The position numbers and the translations under genes are program-made. Below the pieces are notes generated by a model. That model was not told where the DNA came from, did no database searches, and saw only the letters and a program-made list of their open reading frames with translations. From contig NZ_SZZM01000001.1 in NCBI RefSeq assembly GCF_005281615.1, positions 1,167,001 through 1,231,000 on the forward strand: 64,000 bases of DNA, in the 5' to 3' direction. The stretch is from Rhodoligotrophos defluvii. GTDB lineage: Bacteria > Pseudomonadota > Alphaproteobacteria > Rhizobiales > Im1. Position 1 is the stretch's first letter, and every line of letters begins with the position of its first letter. Positions 42,373 to 51,142 of the stretch are shown piece after piece.

Positions 42373-43320
42373 TCAGGACGTTGCTTCGCCGGGCGCGGCA
42401 CTATCAACGTGGCAGCACTGCCTGCAAGCAAGGAGCCAGTCGAGAACGGTGCGTGCCTTTGCGCTAAGCGGCTTTTGGCTCGGCCACACCGCGAAATAGC
42501 GGTTCACGGCGACACCGTCGGTTCCGAAGGGGGCCACCAAGTCGCCCCGTTGCAGGAACTCGTCGATCATCGGCGTGCGTCCCATGATCAGCCCGGCACC
42601 GGTCAGTCCGGCATGCAAGACGAGATCGAAGGATTCGAGAGCGACAATGGGGCCTCCACTCGGTTCGGGCCAGCCCCGGCGCCTGCACCAGGCTTGCCAT
42701 TCGTCAGCATGTGTGCCGTTGAGAACGATCGGCCCCCGGCCCTTGAAGCTTGCCCACCCCACTTCGCGCCAGGACTTCGCAACATGGGGCGCGGCGACGG
42801 GGAAGCAGCGCTCATCCACGATCGGAACTGCTTCGAGGCCCGGCCAGTGGCCGCTTCCATACCGAAGGCCCAGATCTATGCGCTCGCGGAGAAGATCGCA
42901 CAGCCGTCCTGTCGGAAGCAGTTGAAGCTCGATATCCGGATGGCGACGGAAGAACTCGGCATAGCGCGGGACGAGCCAATAGGTGGCGAGGGGGCGTGAC
43001 AGGGTGACGGTAACCTTCGTGCTCGGCTCGCGGCCGACATCTTCGAGCGCGTGTTCCAGCAGCCGCAAGGCCTCCGCTACCTTGCGATGGAAGCGCTGTC
43101 CCGCCGCCGTCAGCACCGCGCCCCCGCTGGTGCGATCGATCAGGCGAACGTTCAACCGTTCCTCGAGCCGCCGCAACTGGTGGCTTACGGCCGAGTCGGT
43201 GACACCCAGCACGTCGGCGGCACGATTGAGCCTGCCTCGCTCAGCAATCGCTATGAAGGCGCGAAGTTCGTCCAGCGGCGGCAAATGAACGGTCATGGCA
43301 AGGACCTGAAGCTTCGTCAT
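42373..43320 (-). CDS. LysR family transcriptional regulator (GcvA-like)
   Basis: 315-residue regulator. HTH region LDELRAFIAIAERGRLNRAADVLGVTDSAVSHQLRRLEERL and effector domain VTLSRPLATYWLVPRYAEFFRR with LGLRYGSGHWPGLE, as in GcvA-like members. The start may be ATG 43320 or the internal ATG 43296 (MTVHLPP), which fits family length better. It is divergent from the alpha/beta hydrolase across 63 nt and is probably its regulator. Confidence 0.88.
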   Translation of the reverse strand: MTKLQVLAMTVHLPPLDELRAFIAIAERGRLNRAADVLGVTDSAVSHQLRRLEERLNVRLIDRTSGGAVLTAAGQRFHRKVAEALRLLEHALEDVGREPSTKVTVTLSRPLATYWLVPRYAEFFRRHPDIELQLLPTGRLCDLLRERIDLGLRYGSGHWPGLEAVPIVDERCFPVAAPHVAKSWREVGWASFKGRGPIVLNGTHADEWQAWCRRRGWPEPSGGPIVALESFDLVLHAGLTGAGLIMGRTPMIDEFLQRGDLVAPFGTDGVAVNRYFAVWPSQKPLSAKARTVLDWLLACRQCCHVDSAAPGEATS

Positions 43321-43383
43321 GTCTGGTTGATCAAACTTCGCTTCCCTCTTCGCTGATTTGCAACGAAATAGTGCAGCTCGGAC

Positions 43384-44247
43384 ATGCAGTTTAGGTCAGA
43401 AGAGATGACGAAGCATCACCTCGATGGCCGGTTTCGATCGTCGGCCGGCGAAATTGCCTACGGTTCGACCGGCGAAGGGCCCGACGTCGTGCTCGTGCAC
43501 GGCACGCCGACAAGTTCGCTGATATGGCGCGGGATCATCGACCGGCTGAGCGCGAATTACCGGATGCACTGGCTGGATCTGCCGGGCTATGGCGCATCTG
43601 AAAAGTTTGACGGACAGGACGTGCGCCTGCGCACGTTCGCAAAGGTTCTGCGTGAATTTGTCGAGCATCTCGAGCTGCGCCGGCCGCACTTGGTCGGACA
43701 TGACTTCGGTGCGGCCACCGTGTTCGGAGCATATTTGGTAGAAGGTGTTGCCGCGCGAAGCATATCAGTCGCGAATGGCGTGGTGCTGAACCCGTGGGGC
43801 ACTCCTTTCTCGTTGCACGTCAAGGAATACGAGGAGGTCTTCGCAGGCGTGCCGGGTCATATTCATCGCGCACTCCTGGCGGCACACCTTTCCACGGCAG
43901 TTGCCCGGCCGCTGCCACCCGATCTTGAAGACGCGCTCATTGCGCCCTGGACCGGGGAAGCCGGTCAACGAGCCTATTACCGTCAAGTCGCTCAATATGA
44001 TCACGGCTATACGGCCCGACTGGAGGAAGTCTATCCCGACGTCGGCGTGCCCACGCTCATCTTGTGGGGTGAGCTGGATCGGTGGGTCAACATCGAGGTC
44101 GGCCATCGCCTCCATGCTCTGATCAAGGCGAGCCACATGGAAACCTTGCCCGATGCCGGGCACTTTTCGATGCTGGATTGCCCTGGCCTCTTCGCCCGAA
44201 CGCTTGCTGCTTGGCTGACCAAGCAGCCTTGGGAAGTCGCAACCTGA
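43384..44247 (+). CDS. Alpha/beta hydrolase with aspartate nucleophile (haloalkane dehalogenase/epoxide hydrolase-like)
   Basis: 287-residue hydrolase. Oxyanion-hole HGTPTSS (39-45), nucleophile elbow VGHDFGAAT with D107 instead of serine, an acid in GELDRWVN and the base histidine in DAGHFSML. Aspartate nucleophiles mark the haloalkane dehalogenase, fluoroacetate dehalogenase and epoxide hydrolase branches, so ester hydrolysis is unlikely. The start is 43384 or ATG 43405. Its divergent LysR neighbour probably senses the substrate. Confidence 0.85.
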   Translation: MQFRSEEMTKHHLDGRFRSSAGEIAYGSTGEGPDVVLVHGTPTSSLIWRGIIDRLSANYRMHWLDLPGYGASEKFDGQDVRLRTFAKVLREFVEHLELRRPHLVGHDFGAATVFGAYLVEGVAARSISVANGVVLNPWGTPFSLHVKEYEEVFAGVPGHIHRALLAAHLSTAVARPLPPDLEDALIAPWTGEAGQRAYYRQVAQYDHGYTARLEEVYPDVGVPTLILWGELDRWVNIEVGHRLHALIKASHMETLPDAGHFSMLDCPGLFARTLAAWLTKQPWEVAT

Positions 44248-44490
44248 AGGCCTGGATCATCCGGACTGCCGCAGCCCAAAGAGAAGTAACCCATCTTGAA
44301 AAATATGTCAGGCTTGAACTGCAAGACGACGACTCTATCGTCGCCGAACGTGACATTAGTCCGACAGGTCGTGGCAATAGTCAGAAACAATGTACGGCAA
44401 TACTTGGCGGTTAATCGCGGGTACGTCGCGCAGACGCAATCTTGCACTCGTCAGTGACCCCAAGTTCTGCTCTCAAGCTGTTTAGACAGC

Positions 44491-45540
44491 CTAAACGGCG
44501 ATCGTTTCCCACAGCCGCTCAGCCCCGCTCGCAACGAGACGGTCGCCAAGCTGGTCTGCCCAATATGCCTCGCTTCCGAATTCCTCTCGCCATGACCAGA
44601 GGCGGCGGGTGAACAGCTGAAGCCCATATTCATGGGTCAGTCCAATAGCGCCGTGAATTTGATGACATCGCTGCGCAACGATTCTCGCCGCCTGCCCCGT
44701 CCGGATCTTCGCAGCCGCCGCTATATCGATTATCTCGGCATCTCCTGCCTGCACGGCCAGCGCGACCAGGGCGCCGACGGCACAAATCTCTCCAGCGACC
44801 TCGGCGAGGTAATTCTGGATGCTCTGGAATTGAGCAAGCGGCCGGCCAAACTGGCTCCGGGTGCCGGCATATCGTCGCGCAAGGTCCATGGCGCCTTCCA
44901 TGGCGCCCAGCATCTGAAAACAGCGCCCGAGAGCCGCTCTGGCCTTGATGCTCGTGGCGGTCACCGGCGGAGGTAGAGCTGCCACCGCGGCGGCATCGAC
45001 CGCCAGGGCATCCAGGATAATGTCGTCTCGCGGCTCTCCAGCGAGATTTAGGCCCGCTTCCAGACGGAGCCTCTCGGTCGGGATACGGACGATCCATGTG
45101 TCCTGGCCGAGAATGGCCAGTGCCACGATTTCATCAGCATAGCGGGCAAAGGGAACTCTCTTGATCTTTCCGTCCAGCACCCATCCGTCCCGCTCGCGCC
45201 GGATCGACATCTCGCCAGTCTCCGGAAGAGCCGCAGTGCGCAAGCGGGAGGAGCGTGACTGTAAGCCGGCCTGGCTCAACAGCCATCCCCCTATGAAGTC
45301 ATGTTCGAGACAAGGCACGACTACAGCTGAACGCCCTAGCTCTCTGAGAACATTCGTTAGGAGCGACGGTCCGCCCTCGTATTCCGCCGCTATCGAGGTC
45401 ATGCCAAGGTCGCTCATCTTGCCCCAGACATTCTCGTCCCAGAATCCTGGCGGACGGTTTACTGCCGCCCCGAGGCTGACCTCGCTCATAAGAAGCCTGC
45501 GCAGCGTCTCCTCTGCCAGGGTGTCACCGCAATCACTCAT
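44491..45540 (-). CDS. Acyl-CoA dehydrogenase family protein, short subunit
   Basis: 349-residue acyl-CoA dehydrogenase-like protein. The C-terminal helical domain is clear (RRYAGTRSQFGRPLAQFQSIQ; HQIHGAIGLTHEYGLQLFTRR), while the N-terminal and middle domains are short and divergent. It lacks the usual YxGT-E segment. It overlaps the stop of the preceding acyl-CoA dehydrogenase gene by 4 nt. Such adjacent unequal pairs form alpha2beta2 dehydrogenases in steroid side-chain degradation, where one subunit lacks part of the active site. Last gene of the seven-gene IclR-controlled operon. Confidence 0.85.
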   Translation of the reverse strand: MSDCGDTLAEETLRRLLMSEVSLGAAVNRPPGFWDENVWGKMSDLGMTSIAAEYEGGPSLLTNVLRELGRSAVVVPCLEHDFIGGWLLSQAGLQSRSSRLRTAALPETGEMSIRRERDGWVLDGKIKRVPFARYADEIVALAILGQDTWIVRIPTERLRLEAGLNLAGEPRDDIILDALAVDAAAVAALPPPVTATSIKARAALGRCFQMLGAMEGAMDLARRYAGTRSQFGRPLAQFQSIQNYLAEVAGEICAVGALVALAVQAGDAEIIDIAAAAKIRTGQAARIVAQRCHQIHGAIGLTHEYGLQLFTRRLWSWREEFGSEAYWADQLGDRLVASGAERLWETIAV

Positions 45541-46706
45541 CGCAGACCAAGTCCCTTCGCCACGATGCCTCTGAGAATTTCATTCGTGCCGCCACGCACG
45601 GTGTAAGCAGGCGAGTGCATGAGAGCGACGGCCAGGTGGCGCTGCAGCGGATCGCTTGCATCCAAACTCGGTTCACAAGCGAAGATGTGGCGAGCCGTCT
45701 CGGCGATCTCTTGCTCGAACCGTGTGCCGATATCCTTCACCACGGCAGCGGCAATGATGGGGCTGTCGCCGGCGTCGAGACTTTGCGCGACCGCCAGCGA
45801 CATGGCGCGGAGAGCATATAATTGTGCAGCCAGACTTGCCACAGCACGACCGGCGCAGCGATCGCCGGTCTCCGCCGCGCGGCGCAACATCTCGACCAGC
45901 ACGGGATAGGTGCTGAGGAAGCGCTCCGGTCCGCTCCGCTCCAGCGCCAGATCCGATGTCACGACCTTCCATCCCTCGCCAACTTGCCCAAGGACCATCT
46001 CCTCGGGAACATCCACGCCTTCGAGCACCACCTCGTTGAAATGGTGCTCTCCCGTCATCAGCAGGACGGGCCGTGCTTTCACCTTTGGGTGGGGCAGCTC
46101 GACGACCATCACGCTCAGCCCCGCATGACGGTCTTCCGTGCGCGGCGATGTTCTGCACAGCACGACGAGGAGATCGGCGTGATGGGCATGGCTGGTCCAG
46201 ATCTTGGTGCCGGTGAGACGCCAGCCTTCCCGGGTTCTTTCCGCGCGCGTCCGGACCGATGCAAGGTCTGAACCCACGTCCGGCTCGCTGTAGCCTATGG
46301 CGACGACACAATCACCGCGGGCGATGCGAGGCAGGACTCTGCGCTTGATCGGCTCGGAACCGAAACTCAAAATGCTGTTTGCCGCTTGCCGGTCAGCGAT
46401 CCAATGGGCTGCGACAGGGGCCCCGGCCGCCAGCAGTTCTTCGATAACGACGAACCGCTCGACTTGGCTGCGGCCATGGCCCCCGTAGTGCGTGGGGATC
46501 GTCATGCCGACCCAGCCACGCTCGGCGAGAGTCCGGCTGAACCCGCGGTCAAAACCTCTCAACCAAGCGTCCACCGTCGGTTCGAAGCTCCTGGACTTGA
46601 GCTCTTCCTCGAGAAACCGGCGGACTGCCTGCCGAAGCTCGAGCGCGCTGCTGCACAGGGGCCGGGGTCGAAGATCAAGCTCAAACTGGAGGGTAGAAGC
46701 ATTCAT
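45537..46706 (-). CDS. Acyl-CoA dehydrogenase
   Basis: 389-residue flavoenzyme introducing a 2,3 double bond into an acyl-CoA. The middle-domain FAD loop is GYSEPDVGSDLASVRTRAE and the next strand GTKIWTSHAHHADLLV. The C-terminus ends YTVRGGTNEILRGIVAKGLGL. ATG 46706 is taken as start; the open frame upstream to 46802 overlaps the CoA-transferase end. Paired with the next gene, probably as a heteromeric enzyme. Confidence 0.9.
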   Translation of the reverse strand: MNASTLQFELDLRPRPLCSSALELRQAVRRFLEEELKSRSFEPTVDAWLRGFDRGFSRTLAERGWVGMTIPTHYGGHGRSQVERFVVIEELLAAGAPVAAHWIADRQAANSILSFGSEPIKRRVLPRIARGDCVVAIGYSEPDVGSDLASVRTRAERTREGWRLTGTKIWTSHAHHADLLVVLCRTSPRTEDRHAGLSVMVVELPHPKVKARPVLLMTGEHHFNEVVLEGVDVPEEMVLGQVGEGWKVVTSDLALERSGPERFLSTYPVLVEMLRRAAETGDRCAGRAVASLAAQLYALRAMSLAVAQSLDAGDSPIIAAAVVKDIGTRFEQEIAETARHIFACEPSLDASDPLQRHLAVALMHSPAYTVRGGTNEILRGIVAKGLGLR

Positions 46707-46734
46707 CGATGACTGTCCTGCTGCGCCTCTCGGG

Positions 46735-47955
46735 CTAACCCAGTGCCAAATTGCTGATTTCGACGTCAGCTCGCGCCACGCCCGACTTCTGCAACCCCGC
46801 AATCTCGGCGGCGCTGAACCCCGCCTCTTCGAGCACCTCGACCGTGTGTTGGCCCAGCCGCGGCGCCAAAGTTCTCATCTCGGGCTTTGTTTCGGAGAAC
46901 CTTGTCGATGACCCCACCATCCGGATCGTACCCTCGCTCTCGTGCTCCCAGATTTCGAAGAAGCCGGTCGCCTTCAGGTGAGGATCACTCACGAGATCTT
47001 CCGGCTGCGCGACAGCCGCGGAAGGTATGTCTGCCTCGCCAAGGAGAGCCAGCCATTCACTGCTGGTCCGTGTCAACAAGGCTTGGGCCAAGATCTCGTA
47101 TAGAACGTCGATGTTCTCGGTTCTGGCAGCCATATCACCGAACCGCGAGTCTTCCGCCAATTCGGCCTGGCCGATGATCTTGAAAAATTTCGCCCACTGC
47201 CGGTCATTGTAAGGCAGCACCGCTATGTAACCGTCAGCTGTCTGATACGGCCTTCTGTTTGGAGAGAGTATGCGCGAATAGCGGGGCGGCCCCAAAGGCG
47301 GCTCGAATGCGGCGCCTGTCATGTGTTCGGCGAGCGCAAATCCCACCATCGTCTCGAACATCGGCACGTCGATCTTCTGACCGCGGCCACTCGTCTGACG
47401 CTCGAACAGCGCAGCCAGAATGGCGTTGGCTGCAAAGAGAGCCGTCACCTTGTCGGCGATAGCTGTTGCGCAATAGGCGGGTCTTCCGGACGAATGCTGC
47501 TGATACGCCGCAAGACCCGACGCGGCTTGGATGATGTCGTCGAATGCAGGGCGGCCCGAATAGGGACCCCCCTCTCCGAAGCCCAACCCGCCGCAATAGA
47601 TGAGTTTCGGATTGATGGCACTCGCCCATTCATAGCTTATGCCCAATCTTTGCATCGCCGCCGGTCGCATGTTGTAGACCATCACATCCACCGTCGAGAC
47701 GATCCGCTGCAGGACGGAAAGCGCCTGTGGCTTCGTCAGATCGAGGACGCAGCTCCTCTTGTTGCGGCTGAGATTGAGGAAGGTTCCGCCCATCCCACGC
47801 GACCGCGACGGCCCCAGAAATCGAGTGCTGTCTCCCTCGGGGGGTTCGACCTTGATGATATCAGCGCCGAGATCTCCCAAGAGTTGCGTGCAGTAGGGCC
47901 CAAGAAAAACCGTTGTCAGGTCGAGTATACGGATACCAGCTAATGGACCAGACAT
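46735..47955 (-). CDS. CaiB/BaiF family (class III) CoA-transferase
   Basis: 406-residue CoA-transferase. It opens GIRILDLTTVFLGPYCTQLLGDLGADIIKVE (residues 7-37), and the catalytic aspartate is D168 in ATAIADKVT, the same residue number as in the other CaiB protein of this window. It would activate the acid intermediate for the two acyl-CoA dehydrogenases that follow. ATG 47955 matches the family start. MaoC gene stop is 40 nt upstream. Confidence 0.9.
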   Translation of the reverse strand: MSGPLAGIRILDLTTVFLGPYCTQLLGDLGADIIKVEPPEGDSTRFLGPSRSRGMGGTFLNLSRNKRSCVLDLTKPQALSVLQRIVSTVDVMVYNMRPAAMQRLGISYEWASAINPKLIYCGGLGFGEGGPYSGRPAFDDIIQAASGLAAYQQHSSGRPAYCATAIADKVTALFAANAILAALFERQTSGRGQKIDVPMFETMVGFALAEHMTGAAFEPPLGPPRYSRILSPNRRPYQTADGYIAVLPYNDRQWAKFFKIIGQAELAEDSRFGDMAARTENIDVLYEILAQALLTRTSSEWLALLGEADIPSAAVAQPEDLVSDPHLKATGFFEIWEHESEGTIRMVGSSTRFSETKPEMRTLAPRLGQHTVEVLEEAGFSAAEIAGLQKSGVARADVEISNLALG

Positions 47956-47995
47956 GGAAATTGCTCCATCGAGTAGCGGTCGAGGCGACTGCGGC

Positions 47996-48520
47996 CTATT
48001 CCGCGACCGCTCCAGGTTTGCGTGTGCGCACCATCCGGACCGGTGCATAGATGAGGACGGTCTCGCCTCGTTGATTGACGACCTTGTTCAGCGTTTTCAC
48101 GATGCCACGGTCCGGCTTGCTGGTGAGCCGGGCTTCCAGCACCTCGCATTCGACATGGATCGTGTCTCCCGCAAAGGTGGGGCGGCAAACCTTCAGGTCC
48201 ATTTCCAGGAATGCCAGGCCCGTCCTTTGTAGAGTGGCGGTGATGACCAGCCCTTCCGCGATGGAATAGACAAGAGCGCCAGGAACGAGGCGCCCGGTAA
48301 TGATGGAGTGATTCTCGATATAATCGAGACTTGTGAAGAGCTCTTCCAGGATGCCAGCCAGGCAGATGAAGTTTGCAAGCTCGGTCTCGGTGATGCTGCG
48401 GCCGACCGTGCGGAAACGCCTACCGACTGCATGGTCTTCGAAATACAATCCCAAACCGACAATTTCGGTCGGAAAACCGGGTTCCCCTGGTGAGCCATTT
48501 CCGATTTCAGCCTCCATCAT
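47996..48520 (-). CDS. MaoC-like hot-dog protein lacking the hydratase dyad
   Basis: 174-residue hot-dog fold protein of the MaoC dehydratase family: ITETELANFICLAG, GRLVPGALVYSIAEGLV and the later strands FAGDTIHVECEVLEARLT. The hydratase-2 motif (GDxNPxHxD) is replaced by AGILEELFTSLD, so the catalytic Asp/His pair is missing. It may be a partner subunit, a thioesterase-like hot-dog enzyme or a binding protein. It lies between the aminotransferase and CoA-transferase in the operon. Confidence 0.78.
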   Translation of the reverse strand: MMEAEIGNGSPGEPGFPTEIVGLGLYFEDHAVGRRFRTVGRSITETELANFICLAGILEELFTSLDYIENHSIITGRLVPGALVYSIAEGLVITATLQRTGLAFLEMDLKVCRPTFAGDTIHVECEVLEARLTSKPDRGIVKTLNKVVNQRGETVLIYAPVRMVRTRKPGAVAE

Positions 48521-48559
48521 CGCTCCTTAGGTCTCTTGACCGCAATTCCGCATGGAATG

Positions 48560-49474
48560 TTAAGCTCCGACGCGGGTCACCCAATGACTGAAGCGGTCGA
48601 GCTTTCCATGAACGGCACGCTCGTAAGCTTCCCAGAGGGCCAGGGAGATGGGCCCTGGCGCCCCGCCTGGCAGCGAAATTTGGTCCACCGATTTGATCGG
48701 CGTCACTTCGTAAGCCGAACCGCAAAGGAAAGCCTCGTGGCAGGTCAGGAGTTCTGTGCGATCGATCGCGCGCTCCTCCACCGGACAGCCGACCACTTCT
48801 CGGGCAAGCTGAATAAGGCTGTCGCGGGTCACACTTTCCAGAATGCTCTGTGTACCAGCCGGCGTTACCAATTTGCCGTGGCGCACCGCGAATAGACAGG
48901 CCGCAGCCGCCTCGCTCACCGCGCCATCTTCGGTGAGCAGAATGGCCTCGTCATAGCCGTGTCGTCTCGCCTCGAGCAGGGCGAGACGGCCATTGGCATA
49001 ATTCGCGCTGTTCTTGACGCGTGGCGGCAGATTGTTGTCGCCGATCCTGCGCCACGAACTTATGCAGGTCGTCACGGCACGCAAATGTGGTGGCTTGCTC
49101 TTGGCCGGCAAAACCGCGCACGAGAGCAGGACCGGTCCTGCGGCATCAACAAATCCGTTTTGCGAGACGATGTAAGCGGCCAGGCGGATGTGCACGTCCG
49201 TGTTGGCGGCATTCGCCAATACGGTCTCCATGACGACATCACGGAGCTCCGCGACGGTTGGCAGCTCGCCATATCCCATGATGGTCATGGACTGGATCAT
49301 TCTTGCGAGGTGCTCATCCAAGCGAAAGAGGCAGATCTCGCCGCCATCGTCTCCATAACCCCGAATGCCCTCGAACACGCCGATTCCGTATTTCACGGAC
49401 GGCGAAAGCACACTGATCGTCGCTTCGTTGGCTGGGCGCAATTTGCCCCCAAAGTGGACGAGCGCATCGGACAT
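48560..49474 (-). CDS. Class IV aminotransferase (branched-chain aminotransferase-like)
   Basis: 304-residue PLP enzyme of fold type IV. Typical opening VKYGIGVFEGIRGY, Schiff-base lysine K154 in PRVKNSANYANG, and RRHGYDEAILLTEDGAVSEAAAA with the cofactor-contacting glutamate. In this catabolic operon it may deaminate an amino acid released by the hydantoinase-like pair rather than make Val/Leu/Ile. Its start is 24 nt after the hyuB stop. Confidence 0.88.
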   Translation of the reverse strand: MSDALVHFGGKLRPANEATISVLSPSVKYGIGVFEGIRGYGDDGGEICLFRLDEHLARMIQSMTIMGYGELPTVAELRDVVMETVLANAANTDVHIRLAAYIVSQNGFVDAAGPVLLSCAVLPAKSKPPHLRAVTTCISSWRRIGDNNLPPRVKNSANYANGRLALLEARRHGYDEAILLTEDGAVSEAAAACLFAVRHGKLVTPAGTQSILESVTRDSLIQLAREVVGCPVEERAIDRTELLTCHEAFLCGSAYEVTPIKSVDQISLPGGAPGPISLALWEAYERAVHGKLDRFSHWVTRVGA

Positions 49475-49498
49475 GTGTCTCTCCTGTGAACCAAGACG

Positions 49499-51142
49499 TC
49501 AGGAAAAGGCGTGCGCGTAATACTGCCTTGCGATCGCGTCCGACAGCAGCCCGTCTTCCAAATCGCGCATCACAGCCTCTTTGGAACGGCGGCTGGAATC
49601 GCCATATCCGCCACCGCCCGGGGTGTGCAGCACCAATCGGTCTCCCGCTGGAATTTCCTGCTGTCCTTTGCCGCGGAGCTTGACGCCAGACGCGAGGAAA
49701 ACCCGTCCAGGGGCGCCGTCTGTGCCACCGCGCCGCCCTCGTGACGGATTCTCAATTCGGTCGAACATGGCCTGAACGATCATTGGCCTCCCGTTCAGCT
49801 CGCCTATTTCGAGAACCTGACCATGGCCACCTCGGAACGCACCGAGCCCGCCGCTATCGGCAAGCAATTCCTTGCGCCAGACCACGACCGGAACGATCAA
49901 CTCCAATGCTTCGATGGGGATCGTCTTCAGCCCCGTCGGAAAGACGGTCGCATCGAGGCCGTCCTTCTCGCCACGAGCTCCCATCCCACCGCTGAAAAAG
50001 CAGACCTGCTCCCAAAGGCGATGTTTCCCGCCGTGGTCGTGCGCGCCGCGGAGACTGGGCATCCACATCATGCCGGAATCGGCGAGGGTTACGCCCGGCA
50101 AGGCCTGGTCCAAGCACCCGATGATCGCATCGGGCAATGCCAAGCCAACGATTTGACGTGCCGAAACCGGGGCGGGGTGCAGAGGATTGAGGATGGACCC
50201 TTCTGGCGCCTTGACGGAGAAGGCACGAAGCGATCCGTGGTTGTTTGGCACATTGGGCGCGACGACGCATTTGATGCCATAGCAGGTATAGGCAGCGGCA
50301 TAGGCAAGCACGACGTTGATACCATAACTGCTTTGGGCCGAGGTTCCCTCGTAATCGACGACGATCTGCCCTTCGCCCACTGTGACCGCCAGGACAATTT
50401 CCACGGGAGCGTCATAGCCGTCGACCATCACGCGGCTGTCGTACCGGCCTGCGGGCACTTTTCCGATCGCGTCCACGGTGGCGGCATGAGACGTCTCGAT
50501 GATGTAGTCCGCTATCTCCCGCAAGTCGGGTTGGTCGAACTCTTCGAGCGTTAGCGCCAAGCGGCGCGCGCCATCCTCGCCGGCCGCTAGCACTGCCAAG
50601 ATGTCACCCTCGACCTGGAGCGGCTCGCGCGTGTTCGCCCTGATGATCTGCATCAGGTCTTCATTCAGCTTGCCTTGCCGAACTAGCTGCATGTGTGGAA
50701 TGTAAATTCCTTCCTCGAATACTTCCCGGCCATCGGGTCCAAAGCCGCGCCCGCCCACATCGGCCAGATGAATGGTGGCGGCAAACAGTCCGACCACGCG
50801 ATCCTTGTGGAAGGCCGGCGTGACAACCGTGATGTCGTGAAGATGGCCAGAGCCCTGCCAGGGATCGTTGGTGACGAAGGCGTCGCCCGGCTTCATGGAA
50901 TCCACCGGAAAATGTGGGAAGAAGTGCGCCACCGCGTTCGCCATCGAATTCACGTGGCCTGGCGTTCCCGAAACGCCCTGGGCGAGCATCCGTCCATCGA
51001 TGTCGAAGATACCGGTCGCGATATCGCTGGATTCGCGTACGGCGGCGCTAAAGGCGGCACGGATGACGATCTGCGCCTGCTCCTCGCAGATGGAGATCAG
51101 GCGGTTCCAGATGATCTGCCAATCTATCATCCGTCTATGCAT
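49499..51142 (-). CDS. hyuB: Hydantoinase B/5-oxoprolinase/acetone carboxylase alpha-like subunit
   Basis: 547-residue HyuB-family subunit. Metal-site region VTNDPWQGSGHLHDITVV (about residues 92-109), MPSLRGAHDHGGKH, and the C-terminal glycine motif HTPGGGGYGDSS. It works with HyuA in ATP-dependent opening of cyclic imides or lactams, or in ATP-dependent carboxylation; the family includes both. Its start overlaps the hyuA stop by 8 nt, so the two are coupled. Context (aminotransferase, molybdenum hydroxylase) favours an N-heterocycle or lactam, by inference only. Confidence 0.88.
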   Translation of the reverse strand: MHRRMIDWQIIWNRLISICEEQAQIVIRAAFSAAVRESSDIATGIFDIDGRMLAQGVSGTPGHVNSMANAVAHFFPHFPVDSMKPGDAFVTNDPWQGSGHLHDITVVTPAFHKDRVVGLFAATIHLADVGGRGFGPDGREVFEEGIYIPHMQLVRQGKLNEDLMQIIRANTREPLQVEGDILAVLAAGEDGARRLALTLEEFDQPDLREIADYIIETSHAATVDAIGKVPAGRYDSRVMVDGYDAPVEIVLAVTVGEGQIVVDYEGTSAQSSYGINVVLAYAAAYTCYGIKCVVAPNVPNNHGSLRAFSVKAPEGSILNPLHPAPVSARQIVGLALPDAIIGCLDQALPGVTLADSGMMWMPSLRGAHDHGGKHRLWEQVCFFSGGMGARGEKDGLDATVFPTGLKTIPIEALELIVPVVVWRKELLADSGGLGAFRGGHGQVLEIGELNGRPMIVQAMFDRIENPSRGRRGGTDGAPGRVFLASGVKLRGKGQQEIPAGDRLVLHTPGGGGYGDSSRRSKEAVMRDLEDGLLSDAIARQYYAHAFS

